A stretch of 62,733 nucleotides of DNA from Anaerolineae bacterium (lineage in GTDB: Bacteria; Chloroflexota; Anaerolineae; Promineifilales; Promineifilaceae), in NCBI GenBank assembly GCA_030425205.1, contig JAUIAP010000038.1:1-62733 (forward strand), given 5' to 3'. The notes under the pieces were generated by a model. The model saw only the letters and a program-made list of their open reading frames with translations. It searched no databases and was not told the DNA's origin. Shown in pieces: positions 54,580-62,630 of this stretch (the stretch's first letter is position 1; each line of letters starts with the position of its first letter). Both the position numbers and the translations under genes were made by a program.

Positions 54580-55665
54580 ATGAGTGAATTGAAAGATCAA
54601 TTGAAGGCGTTGCAGGAACTATTGAAGAAACAAGCGGGAAAGCGGCAGCTAATTGTGCTACACGCATTTCCCGATCCCGACGCGATTGCGTCTGCGTATG
54701 CATTTCAGCTTATTTGCAATCAATATGAAATTGAGTCTGATATCGTGTATGCAGGGGAGATTAGCCATCAGCAGAACATTGCATTGGTCAAGTTGCTGGG
54801 GATTGAGATGGTCAAGTTCGGCGAAGGCTTTCAGATCGATCAGTATGACTTCGCTGTATTCTTGGACACGCAGGGGGTCAATGCAGAGCCGATTACATCG
54901 CTAGTCGATGACAAACTGCCGATTTGTGTCGTGATCGACCATCACGAGCCGCAAGATCGAATTTCGGCCGAATTTACCGATATTGCTCCCGCTGGTTCCG
55001 TCTCCACCAAACTGACCACGTACATTGAGGCAGGATTGCTCAATATGAGCCACGAGAGCAAATCTCACCAAATCGCGGCAACTGCTCTGATGCACGGCAT
55101 TATCTCAGATACACGCAATTTCTTGGCGGCTGATGAAAAAGATTTTCATGCCGCTGGATTCCTGAGTCAATTTGCCGACACTGAGACTTTACGACAAATT
55201 CAAACGCAGGCGCGTTCCAAACAGACGATGGAGATTATCCATGAGGCGTTAGGCAATCGGGTGACGGTTGAAGGCTATTCGATTGCGGGTGTTGGCTATT
55301 TGCGTCCGGGTGACCGCGATGCTGTGCCACAATCGGCCGATTTTCTGCTCACTGAGGCAAACATGCACACGGCGATTGTCTATGGCATTGTGCGTGGCTC
55401 AGACAACAGCGAAACGCTGGTTGGATCGATGCGGACGAGCAAGATTGTGCTTGACCCTGACGAATTTATCAAGGATGTTTTCGGTAAGGACAAAGAGGGA
55501 GAATTTTATGGGGGTGGCAAGGCTGGAGCCGGCGCCTTTAAGATTCCAATTGGCTTTTTATCTGGTGAGCAAGATGAAGCGTTTCAAGCGTCAAAGTGGC
55601 AGCTTTACGACAAGCAAATCAAGAATAAGATCTTTGCCAAGATTGGCGTACAGCCTGTGAAGTAA
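54580..55665 (+). CDS. DHH-family phosphoesterase (NrnA-like)
   Basis: A 361-residue DHH/DHHA1 protein. The first metal motif reads HAFPDPDAIASAYA (the usual His-x-Asn-Pro is His-Ala-Phe-Pro here), then FLDTQG and the name-giving IDHHEPQ, and a C-terminal DHHA1 domain with GGGKAGAGAFKIPIGF. NrnA-type enzymes degrade nanoRNA and pAp; related members hydrolyse cyclic dinucleotides or act on DNA. Which applies here cannot be read by eye. Two TCGGCCGA copies are in frame (SAE, SAD). Confidence 0.88.
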   Translation: MSELKDQLKALQELLKKQAGKRQLIVLHAFPDPDAIASAYAFQLICNQYEIESDIVYAGEISHQQNIALVKLLGIEMVKFGEGFQIDQYDFAVFLDTQGVNAEPITSLVDDKLPICVVIDHHEPQDRISAEFTDIAPAGSVSTKLTTYIEAGLLNMSHESKSHQIAATALMHGIISDTRNFLAADEKDFHAAGFLSQFADTETLRQIQTQARSKQTMEIIHEALGNRVTVEGYSIAGVGYLRPGDRDAVPQSADFLLTEANMHTAIVYGIVRGSDNSETLVGSMRTSKIVLDPDEFIKDVFGKDKEGEFYGGGKAGAGAFKIPIGFLSGEQDEAFQASKWQLYDKQIKNKIFAKIGVQPVK

Positions 55666-55714
55666 CGAATTGCCTATTCTGGTTAGTGTCTTTAGGTTTT
55701 CGTCACTCAGATAC

Positions 55715-55761
55715 GTGGTGCGTGGTGCGTACTCTGACACGCATCACGCACCACGCACCAC
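55715..55761. repeat. GTGGTGCG hairpin repeat
   Basis: A perfect 16-bp stem (GTGGTGCGTGGTGCGT at 55715-55730, its complement at 55746-55761) with a 15-nt loop. Each arm is itself two direct GTGGTGCG units. It sits between the converging NrnA-like and YacP-like genes and may serve as a terminator-like boundary. Confidence 0.7.
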
Positions 55762-55796
55762 TACTTATCAATTGGCGAAAACTTCGTGACATTAGC

Positions 55797-56603
55797 CTAT
55801 TCCCCAAACAACGAATACCATAGATCGACATCATCTTGCGAGACAGGTGAATCCTCTTCAACTTTAGGTGTGTTGGGATTGCGTTCGATGCGCTGAGTTT
55901 CGGCCGATTCACTCGCCAATACGCGCTTTGAACGTGTGGTCGCGGCTCGCGTTGTCACCAACTCAGGTTCGCCCCCAAATAGATTGAGCCATTCTGACAC
56001 CTCGCTTGGCGAGAGCAAGCCGGGTGCGGCCGGTTGGGTGGAGAGTTGTTCGGCCGATTCTGCATCGACAGATTCCTCATCTATTTGCGGCACATAGGGC
56101 TTAATTTCTAACTCAGGCTCACCCCCAAATAGATGTAGCCATGCGTCAACCTGTGCCTCATTCAATACCGGTCTGTCGAGTGGTTTGGGCTTTTCCTCCC
56201 CCATTTTCGACAGTTCACCACGCTCCTGCGCCATCTCGGCCGCGAAGTCTTCAGATTTTGTATAGGCAATGCGTCGATTTTCGGCCTGCCTAATGATGGC
56301 ATTATCGCTTGAAACGAGGTGGAATTCGCGCACATTTTTCACCTCATGACGCATGAAGCGAATCAACCAATCATCGGCCGTGCGACCTTGCGGAACAAAC
56401 ACCACGCGCAGCCGATCGCTGGCTAAATTCGACCAGTTGACGCCATGCACGCCCCCATCAAAGACCACGATCACGCGCCGATTCTTGCCGACCGCGACCC
56501 AATTGAGCAATCGTAAGACGAGTTTTGCCTCGTCATCGGGATCACTCAGTTTGATTCCATCCATTTTGCCGATTAGATTGTGTCCATCAATGAGGTAGTT
56601 CAT
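55797..56603 (-). CDS. YacP/NYN-domain ribonuclease-like protein with repeated LFGGEPEL motif
   Basis: A 268-residue protein. Residues 1 to about 125 form a NYN (PIN-like) domain of the YacP type: YLIDGHNLIGKM, VIVVFDGG, TADDWLIRFM and VSSDNAIIRQAE supply the acidic active-site pattern. The C-terminal half is low-complexity and acidic but carries three copies of one peptide: VDAWLHLFGGEPEL (about 149-162), VSEWLNLFGGEPEL (about 200-213) and the truncated VDLWYSLFGE at the very end. The copies are about 50 residues apart. They look like short docking motifs. AGGA lies 8 nt upstream of the ATG. Confidence 0.85.
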   Translation of the reverse strand: MNYLIDGHNLIGKMDGIKLSDPDDEAKLVLRLLNWVAVGKNRRVIVVFDGGVHGVNWSNLASDRLRVVFVPQGRTADDWLIRFMRHEVKNVREFHLVSSDNAIIRQAENRRIAYTKSEDFAAEMAQERGELSKMGEEKPKPLDRPVLNEAQVDAWLHLFGGEPELEIKPYVPQIDEESVDAESAEQLSTQPAAPGLLSPSEVSEWLNLFGGEPELVTTRAATTRSKRVLASESAETQRIERNPNTPKVEEDSPVSQDDVDLWYSLFGE

Positions 56604-56796
56604 CTGTCATCCTGTGCACGAAATGAGAGGAGTTTAGCATCTATCGGTAGGAGGAAAGTTAGCAGTTGGGAATTTATGAAGAGCCATTTAGAGGCGTGCA
56701 AATCTATTTCGTCAAAGATGCGTAACAGTTGAGATTTTGCAAAATGGCATAGACGGTTTGCCGAAATCGACTTACACTCTTGCGCTGAGTGAATCG

Positions 56797-58302
56797 ATGA
56801 GAGGAACCATATTGCAGAAGCTAATTATACTCTTAACGCTGATATTACTGCTGGTGTGGATTCGGCCGATTTCAGCCCAATCCACCACCATTGTCGGCTC
56901 TGGCACGCCCCAAAGCTGCACCGAGTCAGCACTTACTGGCGCACTTCAAATTGGCGGATCCATCACCTTCAACTGTGGGGCAAATCCACACACCATCTTC
57001 CTGACAAGCCAACAAACGCTCTCAAGTAACACGACTATTGACGGGCGTAACCTGATTACGCTTGATGGTCGCAGTGCAAACGGTATTCTGGCTTCAGAAA
57101 ACCATCTCCGCATCACACTGCAAAACATCACATTGCAAAACGGCCTGACGCACCAACAAGGGGGGGCATTGCAGCTAGGCTATTGGAATGAGTTAGTCGT
57201 GGCAAATGCCAACTTTTATAACAATGTTGCGCTAAAACAGAATGCAGCGTGTGATGGGGGTGGGGCGATCTTTGTTGGGGGTGGCAGCATTGCACATATT
57301 TCGCATAGCGAATTTGTGGGCAATCGCGCCCAGAACGGCGGTGCGATCAACAATCTACGGAGCGGCTTGACCATTCTCGACTCTCGCTTTGATGATAATC
57401 ATGCGCAGCACAGCGACGGCATCAACCGCTTTGGCGATTGTGGTGGCGGTGGAGCGGTCTACGTCGATGCGACGCGCAAACCACAGGATGGGGGGCCCGA
57501 CCCGATCATCTTGCGTGGCAATCGTTTCACAAACAACACGACCAACAATCATGGGGGTGCGTTGTTTGTTGGCGTTCATGCTGGTGAACAGGTTGAGGTG
57601 AGCGGCTCGTATTTTGCCAACAATCGCGTGACCAAGTCATGGTCGATGGAGACGAGCGGAACGGGTGGCGCGATTTGGTATGGCAAGTCGGTTGGCTCAG
57701 CGACGGGGAATCAGTTTTCATTAACGGAATCAGCCTTTATCAACAACCATGCCGATACGCAAGGTGGTGGCGTATGGACGAGTTTACCGATGGTCGTTGG
57801 CAACAGCACATTTTATGGCAATACAGCCGTTAACCCGGCATGGCTTGACAAAGATGATTGGCGCAAGGGCAATGGGGGCGGGATTGCCGTCGCGCATCAG
57901 GTGTTGGTGCGTTTGGAGAACAGTACAATTGTAGGCAACCGGGCTGGATTTAATGGGGGTGGTATTGTGGGGGAGAACATTGCGGCACGCAACACAATTA
58001 TTGCGGGAAATTCGGCCGATTGGTATCTAAACCTACAACAAAACTGCACGCATGCCCTCAAAGATTGGGGGAATAACATTCAATTTCTAAATGGAGAAGC
58101 CGCGCTGCATCGCTCAAATTGTGGCGTATCAACGCCATTGCAAGACCCATTGGTTGGCGAGTTGAGCGATGGCGTGTTGCCGCTATTGCCCAATAGTCCA
58201 GCCATTGACGCTGGTAATCAATCCAGTTGCCTGGCCACTGATCAGCGAGGCGTTGCTCGACCGCGTGGGAATGGTTGCGACATTGGCGCGTACGAACGTT
58301 AG
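56797..58302 (+). CDS. secreted right-handed beta-helix protein
   Basis: A 501-residue exported protein counted from the ATG at 56797, which begins a signal peptide (LIILLTLILLLVWIRPISAQ, cut after SAQ). The frame is open to 56737. The mature part is a Pmp-like parallel beta-helix: CTESALTGALQIGGSITFNC, and repeats of the type GGAxxxG...NSTFYGNTA and NNHGGALFVG. The end matches the choice-of-anchor Q pattern (SPAIDAGNQSSC...DQRGVARPRGNGCDIGAYE). It is probably surface-bound; no enzyme motif is seen. Confidence 0.88.
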   Translation: MRGTILQKLIILLTLILLLVWIRPISAQSTTIVGSGTPQSCTESALTGALQIGGSITFNCGANPHTIFLTSQQTLSSNTTIDGRNLITLDGRSANGILASENHLRITLQNITLQNGLTHQQGGALQLGYWNELVVANANFYNNVALKQNAACDGGGAIFVGGGSIAHISHSEFVGNRAQNGGAINNLRSGLTILDSRFDDNHAQHSDGINRFGDCGGGGAVYVDATRKPQDGGPDPIILRGNRFTNNTTNNHGGALFVGVHAGEQVEVSGSYFANNRVTKSWSMETSGTGGAIWYGKSVGSATGNQFSLTESAFINNHADTQGGGVWTSLPMVVGNSTFYGNTAVNPAWLDKDDWRKGNGGGIAVAHQVLVRLENSTIVGNRAGFNGGGIVGENIAARNTIIAGNSADWYLNLQQNCTHALKDWGNNIQFLNGEAALHRSNCGVSTPLQDPLVGELSDGVLPLLPNSPAIDAGNQSSCLATDQRGVARPRGNGCDIGAYER

Positions 58303-58326
58303 GCTGACGAAGACCGCGCTTTATGC

Positions 58327-58332
58327 TAAACT
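58327..58332 (+). promoter_or_regulatory. -10 box (TAAACT) 6 nt before the 56-residue protein gene
   Basis: TAAACT-AATCGC-ATG, with no ribosome binding site. It supports the small gene at 58339. Confidence 0.45.
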
Positions 58333-58338
58333 AATCGC

Positions 58339-58509
58339 ATGGATATGGTACAGTTACTCGCAATCGACTTGGGCGATTTTGATACGGTCAACTCATTTGG
58401 CGATGTACTTTGGTTTCTAGTCGGTGTACTCATGCTGACTGGAATTACCTACGCCGTTATTCGCTTCAATCAGCGCACCAGCCCTGATCCCTTTGAAATA
58501 AAAAATTAA
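58339..58509 (+). CDS. 56-residue single-pass membrane protein
   Basis: A short frame, ATG to TAA, that codes for an acidic N-terminus (LLAIDLGDFDTVNSFGDV), one membrane helix (LWFLVGVLMLTGITYAVI) and a polar tail ending in PDPFEIKN. It starts 6 nt after a -10 box, 36 bp after the beta-helix gene stop. The good topology and the placed promoter make it a likely gene. I do not recognise a family. A longer overlapping frame at 58169-58420 is in another reading frame and is not supported. Confidence 0.6.
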   Translation: MDMVQLLAIDLGDFDTVNSFGDVLWFLVGVLMLTGITYAVIRFNQRTSPDPFEIKN

Positions 58510-58531
58510 TAGGTGCTAGTTGTTAGTTGCT

Positions 58532-58563
58532 GGCAAGATGATTGTAAATGCGTTTATCTTGCC
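58532..58563. other. hairpin upstream of efp
   Basis: GGCAAGAT / ATCTTGCC (58532-58539 and 58556-58563), inside a stretch of CTAGTTG/CTAGCCAC-like sequence also seen near 38.5 kb. It is probably a decayed dispersed repeat. No T-tract. Confidence 0.4.
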
Positions 58564-58620
58564 TAGCTACAAACCACGTGACACTAGCCACTTGCGCATG
58601 ATGCGCTTAGGAGTTTTTAG

Positions 58621-59178
58621 ATGATTGATGTCAATGAACTGCGTCGTAAAACGACGTTTACCCATGATGGGCAACTGCTGCGTGTTCTCGACTATGAACA
58701 CCGCAAAATGGGTCGCGGCAAGGCGACGATTCGTGTCAAAGTCCACAATATCCGTACAGGTTCGCGCACCGAAATCACCTTCAATTCAGGTGAGCGCGTC
58801 GAAGATATTCGGCTTGAAAAACGTGAGTATCAATACCTCTATGATGATGGTACGTTCTTGGTTTTCATGGACGTAAACGACTTCTCGCAGAAGCAGGTCG
58901 CCTATGAAGTCTTTGGAGACGATCGACTCTACTTCAAGGATAATGCCGAAATCGAGCTGCTCGACTACGAGGGCGAAGTTCTCGACTACAACCTTCCTGT
59001 GACGACCGATATGGAAGTGATGGAAAGTGAAGTTGCAATTGCGGGTGATACGGCCTCAAGCACGACCAAGCTTGTTACGACTGAAACAGGGTTGCAAGTT
59101 CGCACACCACTCTTTGTTGAAGTCGGTGACGTCATTCGGATTGACACTCGCACAGGTGAATATATTACGCGAGTGTAG
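58621..59178 (+). CDS. efp: elongation factor P
   Basis: A 185-residue EF-P with its three beta-barrel domains; it enters the ribosomal E site and relieves stalling at polyproline. It ends with VGDVIRIDTRTGEYITRV, the family C-terminus. The loop that reaches the peptidyl-transferase centre reads KMGRGKAT, so its tip is Arg32 where E. coli has the modified Lys34; Thermus has a similar GRG loop. Lys34 is next but one. No epmA, epmB or earP lies near. TAGGAG precedes the ATG. Confidence 0.97.
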   Translation: MIDVNELRRKTTFTHDGQLLRVLDYEHRKMGRGKATIRVKVHNIRTGSRTEITFNSGERVEDIRLEKREYQYLYDDGTFLVFMDVNDFSQKQVAYEVFGDDRLYFKDNAEIELLDYEGEVLDYNLPVTTDMEVMESEVAIAGDTASSTTKLVTTETGLQVRTPLFVEVGDVIRIDTRTGEYITRV

Positions 59179-59215
59179 CGGTAAGGATATGCGAGCCGAA
59201 AACTAATTATTGCAA

Positions 59216-60085
59216 ATGGAAAGAGTACAGCTGGTAGATGTACAAGAGGCGGGGGAAGCGTTTCATATTCGGCCGATCCTGCCTCAAATTAATCCTGCCA
59301 CCCATGATGAACCACCCCATCGTCATAACTTTCAAGAACTAATCTGGATTAAGTCAGGACGTGGCCGCCACCAGATAGACGAGACGGTTATCGACATCGA
59401 GCCGCAGACTTTCTACTTAATCTCGCTTGGACAAGTGCATCACTTTTTGCACGGTACAGATTTAGATGGATACGTCATCAGCTTTACAGATGACTTCTTG
59501 AGTGCATCATGGGGCGGATTAAGCTGGGACTATCGCGTGACACTTTTGAGCCATTTTGCAATCCATCGCTCCCTGACGCTGGACGCGGAGACGGTTGTCA
59601 CCTGTGAGAGCTTGTTGCGCCAAATGGTCAGCGAATACAAGCGCGATGAGTTTGGCAGAGAAACGGTGCTGCGTCATCTGCTGAGCTTACTGCTCTTGTT
59701 GTTGGAGCGCACACGTCAGGGAGTCGGGCAAGAATCGGCCGAACTTTCCGAACATGCCCAAACCTATCAACGCTTTCTGACAGATCTTGAACAGGACTAT
59801 AAAGTTGCTCACGACGTTGAATATTACGCACGCAAACAGCACATCACGCCGCGCCATCTATCCTCCGTTATTATGAATTATGCTGGGAAAACGGCAAAAA
59901 AGGTGATTACCGACCGGTTGTTGTTGGAGGCTCGACGCTATCTGCAACATACGAATGCCTCCGTGAAAGAGATTGCCTATGCACTCGGCTACAACGATGC
60001 GAGTTACTTCAGCAAGGTGTTTAAGCAGGGGGCGGGCGTTTCGCCACACGCCTATAAATCAGAGCTCAAACCACTAAAAATCTAA
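59216..60085 (+). CDS. AraC-family transcriptional regulator
   Basis: A 289-residue regulator from the ATG at 59216; a TTG start at 59210 is possible. The N-terminal cupin domain (PPHRHNFQELIWIKSGRGRHQID...QTFYLISLGQVHHF) senses a ligand. The C-terminal two-helix-turn-helix unit ends in VKEIAYALGYNDASYFSKVFKQGAGVSPHAYK, the AraC signature. The second half shares this layout with regulators of sugar or aromatic use; no target gene is obvious. Its stop overlaps the convergent histidine kinase stop by 4 bp. Confidence 0.93.
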   Translation: MERVQLVDVQEAGEAFHIRPILPQINPATHDEPPHRHNFQELIWIKSGRGRHQIDETVIDIEPQTFYLISLGQVHHFLHGTDLDGYVISFTDDFLSASWGGLSWDYRVTLLSHFAIHRSLTLDAETVVTCESLLRQMVSEYKRDEFGRETVLRHLLSLLLLLLERTRQGVGQESAELSEHAQTYQRFLTDLEQDYKVAHDVEYYARKQHITPRHLSSVIMNYAGKTAKKVITDRLLLEARRYLQHTNASVKEIAYALGYNDASYFSKVFKQGAGVSPHAYKSELKPLKI

Positions 60086-61320
60086 AATGCTAAATCTCGT
60101 ACCAGTGGCAACATGACGTTGAATTGGCTGCCTTGCCCAACTTCACTGTCTGCCCAAATTCGACCTTCATGAAGCTCAACCAAATCTTTGGCAATCGCCA
60201 GTCCTAGACCCATCCCGTCATATTTTCGGCGCAGATGATGCTCGACTTGGTAGAATCGGCCGAAAATCTTCTCCAACTCATCCGCTGGAATGCCAATCCC
60301 CGTATCTGCCACAGCAAACCATGCCTTCCCGTCACGTTCTTCTGCGACGACCCCAATTGTCCCGCCTTCTTCAGTGAATTTCGCCGCATTCTTGAGCAAA
60401 ATGTCCAACACGACCGTAAACATACGCTGATCACCAGCAACTGGTAGCGGACGTTTTGTGATTCGCAGGCGTAGATGTTGACCACGCTCTTCAAACAGTT
60501 TTTGTCGCTCTTCCGCTTCAATCTTGATGAACTCAGCCAAATCGAAGCGTGACAGGTCGAGTTGCGTTTGACCCGCGTCGATGTAGCGTAGATTGATCAT
60601 GTCATCAACCAACTCTCGCATCCGAGCGGCAGCTTTCAGCGCACTATCCAGTTGTTGCGCCATCTCACCGGTCACATCTTCCCGCACCATCGAAACATGA
60701 CCAACGATAACGGCCAATGGGGACATCAATTCGTGCGACGCGACACCGACAAAGTCAGCTTTCAACTGATCAAAACTGGCAATTTCCGCCTTCGCTTGGC
60801 GCAGGGCTGCTTGGTCGCGGTCGCGCACAATGGCGAGTGCAAACGCGCTGGCGATCATTTGCGCGATTGGCAGACGATTTACGCCGTCGCGCCGCCGCAC
60901 TACTTCGAGCACGCCAATTCGCTCATCGCCACAAAGCAATGGGACTGCAAAGGCTGATTCGACTTCCATTGAGCTGAGATATTCAAATAGCGAGCGGTCG
61001 CGTCCTGTGTTGCGATGGGGTTGTCCCGCAGCAATGACAGTCGCCGCGAGTGAGCGCACCGAGGGAACAATGGCCTGGCCTGATTCGACTGTTGGTTTCA
61101 GGGGAACGGTCGACGCGACACAGCGAAGGCGTTTGCGTTTTGGCTCGTTTAAAACGATGGCGACTGCATCGGCCGATAACAAGTCAGCCACTTGCACAAC
61201 CCAATCGCTCAGTCGTGCGCCGTTTGACTGGGCAATGTCCCGCAAAAACATCGCCATTTGTTGCCAACTTGCATCCGAAATTTGCGAAGACACGCTCATA
61301 CTACTCTCGTCTGAGGACAT
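60082..61320 (-). CDS. GAF-domain sensor histidine kinase
   Basis: A 412-residue soluble kinase. A GAF domain spans about 20-170 (VVQVADLLSADAVAIVLNEP...AVPLLCGDERIGVLEVVRR). The dimerisation helix has the phospho-accepting His in FVGVASHELMSPLAVI. The ATPase domain shows the N box LLKNAAKFTEEGG, G1 VADTGIGIPADELEKIFGRF and G2 GMGLGLAIAKDLVELHEG. No transmembrane segment is present. No response regulator adjoins it, so its partner is elsewhere. TCGGCCGA is read as SAD in the GAF domain. Confidence 0.95.
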   Translation of the reverse strand: MSSDESSMSVSSQISDASWQQMAMFLRDIAQSNGARLSDWVVQVADLLSADAVAIVLNEPKRKRLRCVASTVPLKPTVESGQAIVPSVRSLAATVIAAGQPHRNTGRDRSLFEYLSSMEVESAFAVPLLCGDERIGVLEVVRRRDGVNRLPIAQMIASAFALAIVRDRDQAALRQAKAEIASFDQLKADFVGVASHELMSPLAVIVGHVSMVREDVTGEMAQQLDSALKAAARMRELVDDMINLRYIDAGQTQLDLSRFDLAEFIKIEAEERQKLFEERGQHLRLRITKRPLPVAGDQRMFTVVLDILLKNAAKFTEEGGTIGVVAEERDGKAWFAVADTGIGIPADELEKIFGRFYQVEHHLRRKYDGMGLGLAIAKDLVELHEGRIWADSEVGQGSQFNVMLPLVRDLAF

Positions 61321-61392
61321 TAATTCGTTGGGTACTACTTTAGGTATCGTCTACAATACATTGATTGCTGTTACAATGCAACCTGAAATTTT

Positions 61393-62547
61393 ATGCATCC
61401 TTCACTCAGTCTCTATCTGCACATCCCATTCTGCCGTCATCGCTGCGCGTACTGTGATTTTAACACGTACACTGGTTTAAGCGACCTACAAACGGCCTAC
61501 GCCGAGGCATTATCGGCCGAAATCCGACAGGTTTCTGGTACTGTGCGTCGTCCCGTTCATACCATCTTCTTTGGTGGTGGCACGCCGTCGCTCATGTCAC
61601 CGGCGGACATGCAAACGATTCTGTCGACCGTCTACGAGCGATTTGACGTTGCTGCCAACGCCGAAGTCAGCATGGAGGCCAATCCCAACACCATCACACG
61701 CCCGTATCTCGACGCGATGCGTGCGTTAGGGATCAACCGTTTGAGCTTTGGTGTGCAGTCGGTTGTGCCATCCGAACTTGCGCTACTCGAACGCCAGCAT
61801 GATTTTCAAACGGTCGTAGATGCGGTTGCGACGGCACGTGCGGCCGGTTTTGATAATTTCAACATCGACCTTATTTATGGTGTTCCAGGGCAGACGCTGA
61901 CGAGTTGGCAGCAAAGTGTCGAGGCGATATTGGATTTCCGGCCGAAACATTTCTCCCTCTACTGTCTCACGATTGAAGAGGGAACGCCGATGGCACGCTG
62001 GCTACACACGGGGACGATGCCTGCCCCCGATCCAGATTTAGCGGCTGACCAATTTGAACTTGCCCGCAATCTGCTTGGGGCGGCTGGTTATGACCATTAC
62101 GAAATCTCGAACTGGTCGCAACCCGGCTATGAATGTCAGCATAATCTGACCTATTGGCGCAATGGCGACTATCTGGGCTTGGGTGCGGGCGCACATGGTC
62201 ACGCTGACGGCATTCGCTACGCTGTTGTGCGCCAACCACGTTCATACATCAAGCGCATCGCCGCTGGTGGTGGAAACTACCCGCTCTCCAGCGCGGTTGC
62301 TCAATCAACCGTCCTCGACCGAGAATCAAAGATCAGCGACACGGTGATAACGCAGTTGCGACTACTCAATGAGGGTCTGGACAACACGCTATTTGAGGCA
62401 CAGTTCGCCGTCAGCCCTCGCGAGGCATTTGGCGAGACGCTCTTGGAACTGCTCGATTGGGGATTGCTACAAGAGCGCGATAATCGGTTGTTATTGACAA
62501 AAAAGGGCGAATTTTTGAGCAATCAAGTCTTTTATCGCTTGCTGTGA
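61393..62547 (+). CDS. hemW: HemW, radical SAM heme chaperone
   Basis: A 384-residue radical SAM protein. The cluster motif CRHRCAYCDF (Cys-x3-Cys-x2-Cys) is near residue 14, with FFGGGTPSLM binding SAM. HNLTYWRNGDYLGLGAGAHGH and the HemW C-terminal domain place it with HemW and not with the oxygen-independent coproporphyrinogen oxidase HemN. HemW binds heme and delivers it to respiratory enzymes. It is divergent from the histidine kinase and shares a 72-bp promoter region with it. Confidence 0.95.
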   Translation: MHPSLSLYLHIPFCRHRCAYCDFNTYTGLSDLQTAYAEALSAEIRQVSGTVRRPVHTIFFGGGTPSLMSPADMQTILSTVYERFDVAANAEVSMEANPNTITRPYLDAMRALGINRLSFGVQSVVPSELALLERQHDFQTVVDAVATARAAGFDNFNIDLIYGVPGQTLTSWQQSVEAILDFRPKHFSLYCLTIEEGTPMARWLHTGTMPAPDPDLAADQFELARNLLGAAGYDHYEISNWSQPGYECQHNLTYWRNGDYLGLGAGAHGHADGIRYAVVRQPRSYIKRIAAGGGNYPLSSAVAQSTVLDRESKISDTVITQLRLLNEGLDNTLFEAQFAVSPREAFGETLLELLDWGLLQERDNRLLLTKKGEFLSNQVFYRLL

Positions 62548-62568
62548 GTACACCGTAAAGTAAGTCCC

Positions 62569-62630
62569 GTCATACCTGCGAAGGCAGGTATCCATTCTTT
62601 TTCTGGGACTGGATTCCCGCCTGCGCGGGA
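62569..62630. repeat. double REP-like element at the right end
   Basis: ACCTGCGAAGGCAGGT (about 62574-62589) and the second hairpin CCCGCCTGCGCGGG (62616-62629), in the same order as at 47.1 kb. The second hairpin lies inside the right terminal inverted repeat. Confidence 0.8.

Noticed and set aside
55715..55761. A CRISPR-like repeat unit
   Set aside because: Only direct GTGGTGCG units within one hairpin, no regular spacers and no cas genes.
58169..58420. An 83-codon gene overlapping the end of the beta-helix gene
   Set aside because: It is an out-of-frame reading of the anchor-Q domain; the signals support the short gene at 58339 instead.
281..62547. Dozens of open frames of 60-180 codons opposite or within the listed genes
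   Set aside because: They are shadows in GC-rich coding sequence: Arg, Ser, Pro and Cys-rich, without start signals, and lying over genes with clear families.
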